Shown in pieces: positions 1 through 4,491 of a DNA stretch of 13,471 bases. This DNA is from JBEIDK01 sp040383485 (GTDB lineage: Bacteria; Bacteroidota; Bacteroidia; UBA4408): positions 1 through 13,471 of the forward strand of contig JBEIDK010000088.1 in assembly GCA_040383485.1 (NCBI GenBank), given 5' to 3'. Position 1 is the stretch's first letter. Each line of letters opens with the position of its first letter. The notes beneath the pieces are model-generated. The model was given only the letters and a program-made list of their open reading frames with translations, was not told the DNA's origin and did not search any database. The translations under genes and the position numbers were made by a program.

Positions 1-135
1 GACTAGCAAATCAGATACTATTAATGTTGTTTTACCTGCCTTTACATTTTCAAAAAGCGGCATAGTAGATTCAGCAAATTCCTTATCGAAATAGCCTCCA
101 ACTACTGATGTATCTAAATAAACTCTTTTAATCAT
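1..135 (-). CDS. PIN-domain (VapC-like) protein, N-terminal part, cut by the window edge
   Basis: The first 45 codons are present; the rest lies beyond position 1. The protein begins MIKRVYLDTSVVGGYFD, the usual beta-1 strand of a PIN-domain ribonuclease with the first catalytic aspartate (Asp8) followed by TSV. This subfamily (Y-x-D-T-S-V-V-G-G-Y-F-D) is common in toxin-antitoxin loci of Bacteroidota and Cyanobacteria, where PIN proteins act as Mg-dependent RNases. No antitoxin gene fits between repeat R1 and this start, so an antitoxin, if any, would lie downstream outside the window. The start is the first ATG after R1, only 28 bases from the nearer hairpin. The family is clear, but activity cannot be judged without the other acidic residues. 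Confidence 0.75.
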   Translation of the reverse strand, partial: MIKRVYLDTSVVGGYFDKEFAESTMPLFENVKAGKTTLIVSDLLV

Positions 136-144
136 TTTTAATTC

Positions 145-215
145 TTAAGTCATTTTTGTTTTGTCAATCTCAGATTGACTTTTAGCAGTTCGTAGTTAGA
201 GACTACGGACAACTG
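145..215 (-). repeat. Cassette repeat R1 (promoter side shortened)
   Basis: The two-hairpin core spans 163-215. It has a 7-bp stem GTCAATC/GATTGAC with loop TCA (163-179), a short linker, then GTTCGTAGTT/GACTACGGAC with loop AGA (188-210) and the conserved AACTG end. The core matches R2 closely. Unlike R2-R5 the promoter-side sequence is poorly conserved: TTGACA (162-167) is present, but the -10-like hexamer would sit only 3 bases before the next start codon. The repeat begins 1 base after the stop codon of the aspartic protease gene. Confidence 0.85.
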
Positions 216-216
216 T

Positions 217-597
217 TCATTTTATTGTATAGCTAGGTTTATTCGGATGCATTGGATTGGCCATTAGTTTCTGTGTTGCTGGATGAACCACTAAGTCCAT
301 ATCTTCCATAGGAACCGCACCTAATAATGTTTCATCACCAATTACTATAGCACCAACAAAACAAAATCGATTTTCAAAATCTACTCTTAATGGTCCCACA
401 TAAGGAACTTGATGTGATGTGCCATCGGCAATTGTAACGGGTCGTTTATCAAGTTCTTCTAATTGAAGTTGATGCGCAATACTTTGTGGTATGCATAGCA
501 TTAAGGCACCGGTATCAACTAACGCTTTAAGTTCAATGCATTTTAATTCAGGCAAGCGCGGGTTGCTTAGTTTTATTGTTGAATAAGTTAATCCCAT
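217..597 (-). CDS. Clan AA (retropepsin-like) aspartic protease, single-gene cassette
   Basis: This is a 126-aa protein with the single-domain retropepsin layout. The catalytic motif is ALVDTGA, with Asp28-Thr29-Gly30. The central segment LADG-like (VTIADGTSHQVPYVGP) forms the flap region, and the psi-loop motif LLGAVPMEDMDLVV follows near residue 90-105. Such enzymes act as homodimers, each subunit giving one Asp. The family is the small prokaryotic aspartic protease group (AF_0612-like); its substrates are not established. No signal peptide or membrane segment is visible, so it is probably cytoplasmic. The gene sits alone between R2 (upstream, promoter side) and R1 (1 base after its stop). 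It is a diverged paralogue of the gene at 3032-3451, sharing the start MGL-Y, LLGA-PMEEMD-like and NP-HPN motifs. It has no visible antitoxin partner. Confidence 0.85.
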   Translation of the reverse strand: MGLTYSTIKLSNPRLPELKCIELKALVDTGALMLCIPQSIAHQLQLEELDKRPVTIADGTSHQVPYVGPLRVDFENRFCFVGAIVIGDETLLGAVPMEDMDLVVHPATQKLMANPMHPNKPSYTIK

Positions 598-603
598 TTT
601 AAT

Positions 604-714
604 TTTTTTTTCTAATCGTTATAATTCTGTTTCTATCATTATTCCTGAACCTAATTTGTTTGTCAATCTGAGATTGACTTTTAGCAGTCCGTAGTCAGAG
701 ACTACGAACAACTG
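604..714 (-). repeat. Cassette repeat R2
   Basis: The hairpin core spans 662-714: GTCAATC/GATTGAC with loop TGA, then CGTAGTC/GACTACG with loop AGA, ending AACTG 5 bases before the stop codon of the DUF2442 gene. The promoter side (604-661) is a diverged version of the sequence shared with R3-R6, including ATTCCTGAACCTAATTTG. Confidence 0.9.
638..666 (-). promoter_or_regulatory. Promoter-like element in R2
   Basis: On the minus strand TTGACA (661-666) and AATAAT (638-643) are 17 bases apart, and the protease start codon lies 41 bases downstream. The -35-like hexamer is part of the right arm of the hairpin. Confidence 0.5.
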
Positions 715-719
715 GGAAC

Positions 720-983
720 TCATGAATTATTCAACAGTCCTTCAACTGATAAATCTTCATCTATCAATACCCAATGAATACCATAACCTGATGGTGATAT
801 TTTATAAAAACTTCTTTCAATATCAGTTGCTCCTTTCAATTTTGGAGAAACTTTATCTAATGAAAACTCCATTTTCTTATCATCAATTTCCAATATCATC
901 AGGTCATTTCTAAACTCAATATTTTTAATGTTATGTGTTGCTATCATCTTTTGTGATTTTAAAATTTGTATTCCATCTTTCAA
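720..983 (-). CDS. DUF2442 protein, probable antitoxin of a DUF4160/DUF2442 pair
   Basis: This 87-aa protein carries the DUF2442 fold from about residue 15. Its C-terminal signature YKISPSGYGIHWVLIDEDLS (residues 61-80) is the diagnostic part of the family. DUF2442 genes are regularly found directly after DUF4160 genes and the pair is regarded as a predicted toxin-antitoxin module, with DUF2442 the likely antitoxin. Here the DUF4160 partner is only a C-terminal fragment (931-1075), whose reading frame overlaps this start by 53 bases, so the antitoxin may be orphaned. No promoter of its own is visible. It is probably cotranscribed with the DUF433/DUF5615 genes from R3. The start used is the first ATG in frame; a later Met (residue 12) is also possible. 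Confidence 0.8.
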   Translation of the reverse strand: MKDGIQILKSQKMIATHNIKNIEFRNDLMILEIDDKKMEFSLDKVSPKLKGATDIERSFYKISPSGYGIHWVLIDEDLSVEGLLNNS

Positions 984-1075
984 TTATTGTATCTAGGTTC
1001 TGGTAAATTATTCTTTTAATTTCCTTCTTAGCTGCTGGACTTATGTTAAATGCAAACACTTCTTTAAATAGTTTT
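931..1075 (-). pseudogene. C-terminal fragment of a DUF4160 gene
   Basis: The frame that ends at 931 encodes VFAFNISPAAKKEIKRII and then YQNLDTIIERWNTNF. This matches the helical C-terminal end of DUF4160 proteins, where a phrase like F(N)FSPAEEKEI is followed by a helix ending in a W-N-x-x-F motif. The N-terminal beta domain of DUF4160 is absent. The upstream sequence of this frame reads through the last codons of the DUF5615 gene, which end at 1064, so the fusion point lies at about 1064-1085. The simplest reading is that a deletion removed the rest of DUF4160 together with the repeat and promoter that once separated two cassettes. There is no good start codon; a TTG within the DUF5615 tail is the only candidate. 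Confidence 0.6.
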
Positions 1076-1393
1076 TTCAATTGTATAAACCTTCCCCTTT
1101 TCAAATGATGTAAGTTGATTTTCAAATTCAGGAATAAACTGAATGAGTGTTTCAATTTTGCTGTTTTCGCAATGAAAAATTACGATGGATATGTTATATT
1201 CAATCATATTATTTTGAAACTGTAAATTTTTATCAATTGTCAATATAATATCAAACCCTTCATTAATTGCCTTTCTCATCAAATTTCCATTTTTCATCCC
1301 AAGCCAATTCATATTTGCAACTGTAAAAACTTGATGAAGTGCAAAATGCTTCTTCAACTTTTTAGTAACACATTCGTCAAGCAATATTTTCAT
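1064..1393 (-). CDS. DUF5615 PIN-like toxin
   Basis: This 109-aa protein begins MKILLDECV, with Asp6-Glu7 in the first strand, and has TIDKNLQFQ (Asp54) in the middle. These are the conserved acidic positions of DUF5615, a compact PIN-like nuclease family (formerly grouped near Mut7-C). The motif W-G-K-N-G-like (NWLGMKNGNL) is also characteristic. It is the toxin partner of DUF433 antitoxins. Its start lies inside the DUF433 gene with a 17-base overlap, indicating translational coupling. Length and termini look complete: the end GKVYTIEKTI is normal for the family. The downstream DUF4160 scar begins at its stop codon. RNase activity is predicted from the fold only. Confidence 0.88.
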   Translation of the reverse strand: MKILLDECVTKKLKKHFALHQVFTVANMNWLGMKNGNLMRKAINEGFDIILTIDKNLQFQNNMIEYNISIVIFHCENSKIETLIQFIPEFENQLTSFEKGKVYTIEKTI

Positions 1394-1610
1394 TGAAAAT
1401 GTATGAATTAGTGTTTAATAATTTCTCTGAAATTTCTAATATTTTTATTACTTGTTCTTTGCTTACACCATCAAAATCTTCTAAAAAACCTTCTACAGTT
1501 TCTCCTGTTTCAAGATAATCAAACAAATTTTTCAAAGGCACTCTTGTACCGCTAAATACCGGGGTACCACCCAATATTTCATTGTCTATATTTATTACAT
1601 TATTGTACAT
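1377..1610 (-). CDS. DUF433 antitoxin
   Basis: This is a 77-aa protein with the DUF433 hallmark ILGGTPVFSGTRVPLKNLFD (residues 12-31), followed by a helical region ending in KEQVIKILEISEKLL. The family has a winged-helix-like DNA-binding fold and is the usual antitoxin for DUF5615 PIN-like toxins. It lies directly upstream of the toxin and overlaps it by 17 bases, the standard antitoxin-first order. Repeat R3 lies about 40 bases upstream and supplies a promoter-like sequence. Autoregulation would be expected from the family but no operator was identified. Confidence 0.9.
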   Translation of the reverse strand: MYNNVINIDNEILGGTPVFSGTRVPLKNLFDYLETGETVEGFLEDFDGVSKEQVIKILEISEKLLNTNSYIFNENIA

Positions 1611-1650
1611 CTTATCTGTTTTTTTCTTTTATTTAATTTTTCTCTCTCTT

Positions 1651-1754
1651 TTTATTGGTAATATTCTGTTACTATTATTATTCCTGAACCTTATCTGTTT
1701 TGTCAATCTGAGATTGACTTTTAGCAGTTCGTAGTCAGAGACAATTGACAACTG
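1651..1754 (-). repeat. Cassette repeat R3
   Basis: The core is 1702-1754. The GTCAATC/GATTGAC hairpin is intact with loop TGA. In the second hairpin the left arm is CGTAGTC, but the right arm is altered (GACAATTGAC replaces GACTACGGAC), so this stem is weakened. The promoter side 1651-1701 (TTTATTGG, AATATTCTGTTACTATT) is nearly the same as in R4. The core ends 8 bases before the stop of the DUF2283 gene. Confidence 0.9.
1677..1706 (-). promoter_or_regulatory. Promoter-like element in R3
   Basis: TTGACA (1701-1706) and AATAAT (1677-1682) lie 18 bases apart on the minus strand. The DUF433 start codon is 67 bases downstream. Confidence 0.45.
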
Positions 1755-1762
1755 AGGACATT

Positions 1763-1969
1763 TTAACCAGCTTTTGAATAGTTAATAGGAAACAATGACT
1801 CCAAATTAATATGCTTGGAAGCATCCATTATTTCTATTCCTACTATTTTCTCATTTTCACCCATGTCGAGTACTATATCATCGGTAACACGTTTGTTTGT
1901 TACCGCTTGTTGCTGTTGCTCTAATCTTAAATAAAGCATATCAGTGTTAGAGTCGTAGTGTATTGTCAT
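1763..1969 (-). CDS. DUF2283 protein, probable antitoxin
   Basis: This 68-aa protein starts MTIHYDSNTDMLYLRLEQ and contains DDIVLDMGENEKIVGIEIMD (residues 30-49). That is the two-part signature of DUF2283 (YD...D-LYI, then D-G-x-I-VGIEI-DAS). These short proteins are regularly encoded next to DUF4258 proteins and are predicted antitoxins. Here the gene follows the DUF4258 gene with a 21-base gap, so the order is toxin first. Repeat R3 begins 8 bases after its stop. There is no transmembrane or signal segment. Confidence 0.88.
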   Translation of the reverse strand: MTIHYDSNTDMLYLRLEQQQQAVTNKRVTDDIVLDMGENEKIVGIEIMDASKHINLESLFPINYSKAG

Positions 1970-1990
1970 TGTTTTAATTATTAAATTTAT

Positions 1991-2251
1991 TTATTCAAAT
2001 ATTCCGTAAAAAACATAAACTGTTACTGTTATTATTTTATCATTTTCTATGATGTAAAAAACATCAATTCTTTTTTGCTCATAGTATTTATTGTTTCTTA
2101 TTTGTTGAAACAAAAATGTCATTGATTTTGCTAATATTCCTTGTTTTGCATCTATTTCTATACCATTTGTAAGCACATCAATAATTTCGCTTTCATCTGC
2201 ACCACGCTCAGCAGCACGTTGCAATGTATGTGGCTCTATTATTATTTGCAT
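1991..2251 (-). CDS. DUF4258 protein, probable toxin
   Basis: This 86-aa protein shows the DUF4258 pattern. An N-terminal helix has H-x-x-x-R/ER-G (PHTLQRAAERGADESEI, His8 and Arg16). A central strand follows, and the C-terminal strand pair ends KIITVTVYVFYG. The family is grouped with small RelE/BrnT-like toxins, though biochemical data for it are limited. It is the first gene of its cassette and is followed by the DUF2283 gene, which supports a toxin-antitoxin pair. The start is the first ATG after repeat R4, about 40 bases beyond its -10-like hexamer. Confidence 0.82.
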   Translation of the reverse strand: MQIIIEPHTLQRAAERGADESEIIDVLTNGIEIDAKQGILAKSMTFLFQQIRNNKYYEQKRIDVFYIIENDKIITVTVYVFYGIFE

Positions 2252-2263
2252 TTCTATTTTCTC

Positions 2264-2367
2264 TTTTTATTGGTAGTATTCTGTTACTATTATTATTCCT
2301 GAACCTAATTTGTTTGTCAATCTAAGATTGACTTTTAGCAGTTCGTGGTCAGAGACTGCGGACAACG
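2264..2367 (-). repeat. Cassette repeat R4
   Basis: The core is 2316-2367. The first hairpin has loop TAA. In the second, the arms are CGTGGTC and GACTGCG: two positions differ from R1/R2, but both become G-T pairs, so the stem is kept. The end is AACGG rather than AACTG. It lies 7 bases after the VapC stop codon. Confidence 0.9.
2292..2320 (-). promoter_or_regulatory. Promoter-like element in R4
   Basis: TTGACA (2315-2320) and AATAAT (2292-2297) are 17 bases apart on the minus strand, reading into the DUF4258 gene. Confidence 0.5.
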
Positions 2368-2374
2368 GGAGACC

Positions 2375-2746
2375 CTATTTTTCATAAATGGCAGCATTTA
2401 TTTCTTTTATTTTTTCAAAACCCTTATCTGCAGTTACTAATAAGGTATTTAAGTATAAAGAAGTTGCTGCAACTATTGCATCTGGTAATTTTATTTTGTG
2501 ATTATTTCTAATCGTTACAACATACTTTTTTATTTCCGAATTTATATCAACTATAGTGCAGCTTTCAATAAGTGAATGAATGATGCCTAAACTATTTTTA
2601 GTATGCTTTTTGTATCCCAATAGTTCCAATTCAGTAACAAAAGAAATATATACATTTTTGCCTTCTAAAAATTCAGACAAAGCAACATCACCATCCAATA
2701 AATAGATGGCAATATTTGTATCTATTTGTATATTATTTCCACTCAT
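2375..2746 (-). CDS. VapC-family PIN-domain ribonuclease toxin
   Basis: This is a 123-aa PIN-domain protein with all expected acidic residues in order: Asp9 (QIDTN), Glu39 or Glu41 (TELELLG), Asp89 (KLPDAIVAA) and Asp107 (VTADKGF). Members are Mg-dependent RNases inhibited by a small partner antitoxin. The start ATG lies inside the end of the 51-aa antitoxin gene (14-base overlap), showing coupled translation. The length fits type II VapC toxins (about 120-135 aa). Repeat R4 lies 7 bases beyond the stop. Intact motifs suggest a functional toxin. Confidence 0.92.
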   Translation of the reverse strand: MSGNNIQIDTNIAIYLLDGDVALSEFLEGKNVYISFVTELELLGYKKHTKNSLGIIHSLIESCTIVDINSEIKKYVVTIRNNHKIKLPDAIVAATSLYLNTLLVTADKGFEKIKEINAAIYEK

Positions 2747-2888
2747 TGCGTAACTTTTTTTGGATTACTAATGCGTCTTCTTTTGAACTAATGGCTCCAC
2801 AAAAAATACTTGCAGCAAAAGGTTTGCTATTGGCATTCTTAATTGATGTTACATCGAACAGCTTTTTTCTAGAATTATTCTTTTTCAT
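2733..2888 (-). CDS. Small antitoxin of the VapC-like pair
   Basis: A 51-aa reading frame starts MKKNNSRKKL and ends KKLRNEWK, with its TAA 14 bases inside the vapC gene. The central part (KPFAASIFCGAISSKEDAL) and the C-terminal helix ending in R-N-E-W resemble toxin-binding tails of antitoxins that accompany PIN toxins in Bacteroidota. The protein is basic at the N-terminus, but no clear DNA-binding fold can be named at this length. Support comes from position: it is the only frame between R5 and vapC, it overlaps vapC by the usual few codons, and its ATG is about 45 bases from the R5 promoter-like element. The exact family is not recognised. Confidence 0.75.
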   Translation of the reverse strand: MKKNNSRKKLFDVTSIKNANSKPFAASIFCGAISSKEDALVIQKKLRNEWK

Positions 2889-2904
2889 ATTACTTTCTCT
2901 TCTC

Positions 2905-3008
2905 TTTTATTGGTAGTATTCTTCTACTATTATTATTCTTGAACCTAATTTGTTTGTCAATCAGAGATTGACTTTTAGCGGTCCGTAGTCTAGAGAGTAC
3001 GAACAACT
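2905..3008 (-). repeat. Cassette repeat R5
   Basis: The core is 2956-3008. The first hairpin has loop AGA. The second is altered (CGTAGTC-TAGA-GAGTACG), keeping CGTA/TACG pairs. The promoter side starts TTTTATTGGTAGTATTC and matches R4. The core ends 23 bases before the protease stop codon, the longest such gap in the array. Confidence 0.88.
2932..2960 (-). promoter_or_regulatory. Promoter-like element in R5
   Basis: TTGACA (2955-2960) and AATAAT (2932-2937) are separated by 17 bases on the minus strand, reading into the small antitoxin gene. Confidence 0.5.
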
Positions 3009-3031
3009 AGGATGAGTTGGTTGATATCAGA

Positions 3032-3451
3032 CTATTTCATTTTTAGTTGCGCAAAATTAGGGTGTTCGGGATTCACTATCAACTCTTGACGCAAAGGATG
3101 AATCAACACATCCATTTCCTCCATCGGAATAGCACCCAATAATGGTTCGCTATCCCCCGGTAAAACAAGGGCATTACAAGTTGTATCTCTGTTTTTAAAC
3201 CTAACTTCAATTGGACCAACAACATCATACTCAACTACAGAACTGTCTGCCATTTGTGCTTTGCGCTTACCAGTTGGTGTAAGGTTTAGCTGTTGGCAAA
3301 TGGTTTCATTAATAGCCATCATATAAGCACCACTATCAACTAACATGTTTAAACGAATGCTATTTACTTCATCATCGCCAATTAAATGACGCTTTGCCAT
3401 TACCTTTTCGGCTGCATTTATTAATTCTATATTTGCATAAACTAGTCCCAT
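3032..3451 (-). CDS. Clan AA (retropepsin-like) aspartic protease, single-gene cassette
   Basis: This 139-aa single-domain protein has the catalytic motif MLVDSGA (Asp39-Ser40-Gly41), a flap-like segment AQMADSSVVEYDVVGP, and LLGAIPMEEMDVLIHP near the end. DSG in place of DTG is allowed in this family. It is the first gene of the array and stands alone between R6 and R5. It is related to the protein at 217-597 but clearly diverged. It has about ten extra residues between the first strand and the active site (AEKVMAKRHLIGDDEVN). No signal peptide is visible. The biological role of these small bacterial retropepsin-like proteins in such arrays is not known. Confidence 0.85.
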   Translation of the reverse strand: MGLVYANIELINAAEKVMAKRHLIGDDEVNSIRLNMLVDSGAYMMAINETICQQLNLTPTGKRKAQMADSSVVEYDVVGPIEVRFKNRDTTCNALVLPGDSEPLLGAIPMEEMDVLIHPLRQELIVNPEHPNFAQLKMK

Positions 3452-3470
3452 ATTATTATTTTTAATTTCT

Positions 3471-3566
3471 TTTTCCTGGTAGTATTCTGTTACGATTATA
3501 ATTCCTGAACCTAATCTGTTTGTTAATCAGAGATTGACTTTTAGCAGAGCGTAGTCCTTAGTCCGT
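3471..3566 (-). repeat. Cassette repeat R6, terminal and degenerate copy
   Basis: The promoter side (CTGGTAGTATTCTG...ATTCCTGAACCTAATCTG) is well kept. In the core the first hairpin is GTTAATC/GATTGAC with loop AGA, one T-G pair replacing C-G. The second hairpin is degenerate (CGTAGTCCTTAGTCCG). The normal AACTG end is not adjacent. This is the upstream border of the array. Confidence 0.8.
3498..3526 (-). promoter_or_regulatory. Degenerate promoter-like element in R6
   Basis: TTAACA (3521-3526) and AATTAT (3498-3503) occupy the positions of TTGACA and AATAAT in the other copies. TATAAT is also present at 3495-3500 with a 20-base spacing. Confidence 0.35.
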
Positions 3567-3665
3567 TATACCAAAAACTGTTGGTTGTGCGTGTACATGA
3601 TATACATTAATAATCAATGCAAATGCAACAAACAGAAAGGTTTTAAGAGAGTAGAAATATATCAT
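3558..3665 (-). pseudogene. Truncated secreted-protein gene (signal peptide only) at the array border
   Basis: A 35-aa frame begins MIYFYSLKTFLFVAFALIIN and continues VYHVHAQPTVFGITD before a TAA at 3558-3560. The first 27 residues form a good Sec signal peptide: a Lys near the N-terminus, a hydrophobic core, and a cleavage site after H-A with Gln-1 or +1, the A-Q ending very common in Bacteroidota. The stop codon lies within the repeat R6, so the natural mature protein is missing. This fits a secreted-protein gene cut by the array edge. An intact micropeptide cannot be excluded. The product is unknown. Confidence 0.55.
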
Positions 3666-3714
3666 GGAATAAAAATTTGATTTATTAAATAAAAAATGAA
3701 TTGTAAACTTATAA

Positions 3715-3876
3715 AAAAAAATTCATCGATACAATACCAATTATCGTTTTGTTATTAATTTAGTTTATCAGCATAAATTCAAGAAAGTAAAATCAGAAAA
3801 TGATTCAAATAAAGAATTGTTAGAATTACAATAATCAAATAAGCAAGAACTTTCTGAAGTAATAGTAAATTTTTAG
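3715..3876 (+). other. Weak coding-like remnant in an intergenic zone
   Basis: The plus-strand frame reads KKIHRYNTNYRFVINLVY, continues QHKFKKVKSENDSNKELLELQ, and after one in-frame TAA ends SNKQELSEVIVNF. There is no start codon. The second half looks like the charged helical tail of a real protein interrupted by a stop. AT-rich composition makes a chance frame possible. The rest of 3666-4114 shows no gene. Confidence 0.25.
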
Positions 3877-3879
3877 GAC

Positions 3880-3985
3880 CTTTCATTTATACTTTCCGGA
3901 GGAAGGGGACTTTAGTAGGAGACTTACCTTAATCATTCCGAAGAAACGGAAGAGTTGTAGGAGGTTTCATTCAAAAGGTCTTAAT
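3880..3985. repeat. Decayed GC-richer repeat-like segment
   Basis: This stretch is richer in G and C than its surroundings and contains two small hairpins: CTTTCC-GGA-GGAAGG (about 3892-3906) and TTCCG-AAGAA-ACGGAA (about 3935-3953). GGACCTTT at the left (3877-3884) is answered by AAAGGTC at the right (3974-3980). It looks like an old dispersed repeat of the AAGTCCCCTTCC kind seen in Bacteroidota intergenic DNA. That comparison is from memory and not tested. Confidence 0.35.
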
Positions 3986-4076
3986 TAAGAAAACTTCTTT
4001 AAAATAGAGTTTAAAAGGCATAAAGAACTTTTAAGAACAAAAAAACTCCTTAATAGCATTAGGATAAAATTCAAAC

Positions 4077-4114
4077 AAAAAAGCGAGACAAAATTAATTA
4101 CTCCGCTTTTCTTT
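4077..4114. terminator. Possible bidirectional intrinsic terminator
   Basis: AAAAAAGCG (4077-4085) can pair with CGCTTTT (4104-4110), with an inner GAG/CTC pairing. T-rich tracts follow on both strands. No clear gene ends here, so its role is uncertain. It abuts the MITE-like element. Confidence 0.3.
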
Positions 4115-4283
4115 AACCCAGAATATGCATTAGTAATTCTATTACAACGCAAAATCTCTTCAAAATATGAAATATACATCTTTTCCTCATGCATCATATA
4201 TTCAATATGATTTATTCGCAAAAGTTCAGATTTTTATTAGGCTTTAGCGTTTCACTACGAACCTCTAACGCATAATCTGGGTT
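4115..4283 (-). mobile_element. MITE-like element, copy 1
   Basis: This is a 169-bp element bounded by terminal inverted repeats: AACCCAGATTATGC on one end and AACCCAGAATATGC on the other (minus-strand reading). An internal palindromic block GCGTTAGAGG...TGAAACGC lies next to the first end. A diverged copy of almost the same length and internal sequence lies in opposite orientation at 9095-9262. It has no transposase gene, so it would depend on one elsewhere. A 78-codon frame runs through it on the minus strand, but this is not judged a gene. No clear target-site duplication was seen. Confidence 0.75.
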
Positions 4284-4428
4284 TAATTATTTGCTTTTCA
4301 ATTGCCATTTCTAATATTCATTTTCTAACTGCTCTTTGAAAATTTTGGAATAATGAATATTTCAGAACTGTTCTTTTAGCTATCCATTAATCAAAAAAAC
4401 AATTTTATTGAAACTTCAACAAAAATGA
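4284..4428. other. Intergenic stretch without a recognised gene
   Basis: The segment is AT-rich. On the minus strand a short frame FKEQLENEY, a stop, then KWQLKSK resembles the end of a coding region but has no other support. Confidence 0.3.
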
Positions 4429-4461
4429 TTTGCTTATTACAAAGTTGTTTTCTTAGATTTG
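4429..4461 (+). promoter_or_regulatory. Bacteroidota-type promoter of the STAS gene
   Basis: TTTG (4429-4432) and TAGATTTG (4454-4461) are separated by 21 bases. This fits the phylum's -33 TTTG / -7 TAnnTTTG consensus with its usual 19-21 base spacing. The start codon lies 30 bases further. Confidence 0.65.
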
Positions 4462-4491
4462 CCATACAAATAAATAATAAACTTTGCTGAA

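Larger units (their letters stand above)
1..3566 (-). other. Toxin-antitoxin/protease gene cassette array with interspersed structured repeats
   Basis: All genes here lie on the minus strand in short cassettes. After each cassette's last stop codon, at a distance of 1-23 bases, comes one copy of a repeat (R1-R6). The next cassette's start codon follows about 30-60 bases beyond the promoter side of the repeat. The contents are typical small type II toxin-antitoxin families plus two paralogous aspartic proteases. The order gene-repeat-gene-repeat, with all genes in one direction, is seen directly. That the cassettes move or shuffle is inference. The array continues past position 1. Confidence 0.75.

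Noticed and set aside
722..913. Plus-strand 63-codon frame over the DUF2442 gene
   Set aside because: It is antisense to a recognised DUF2442 protein and shows no domain.
163..3566. The repeats as a CRISPR array
   Set aside because: The spacing (400-1,000 bases) is filled by intact genes, the repeats vary, and no cas genes are present.
163..3566. The repeats as canonical integron attC sites
   Set aside because: Position fits, but I could not find the GTTRRRY and RYYYAAC core sites or an integrase; the resemblance is kept as a hypothesis only.
3985..4221. Minus-strand 78-codon frame beginning MRINHIEYMMHEEKM
   Set aside because: It lies mostly within MITE-like copy 1 and its tail is random low-complexity sequence outside the element; the copy 2 counterpart ends differently.
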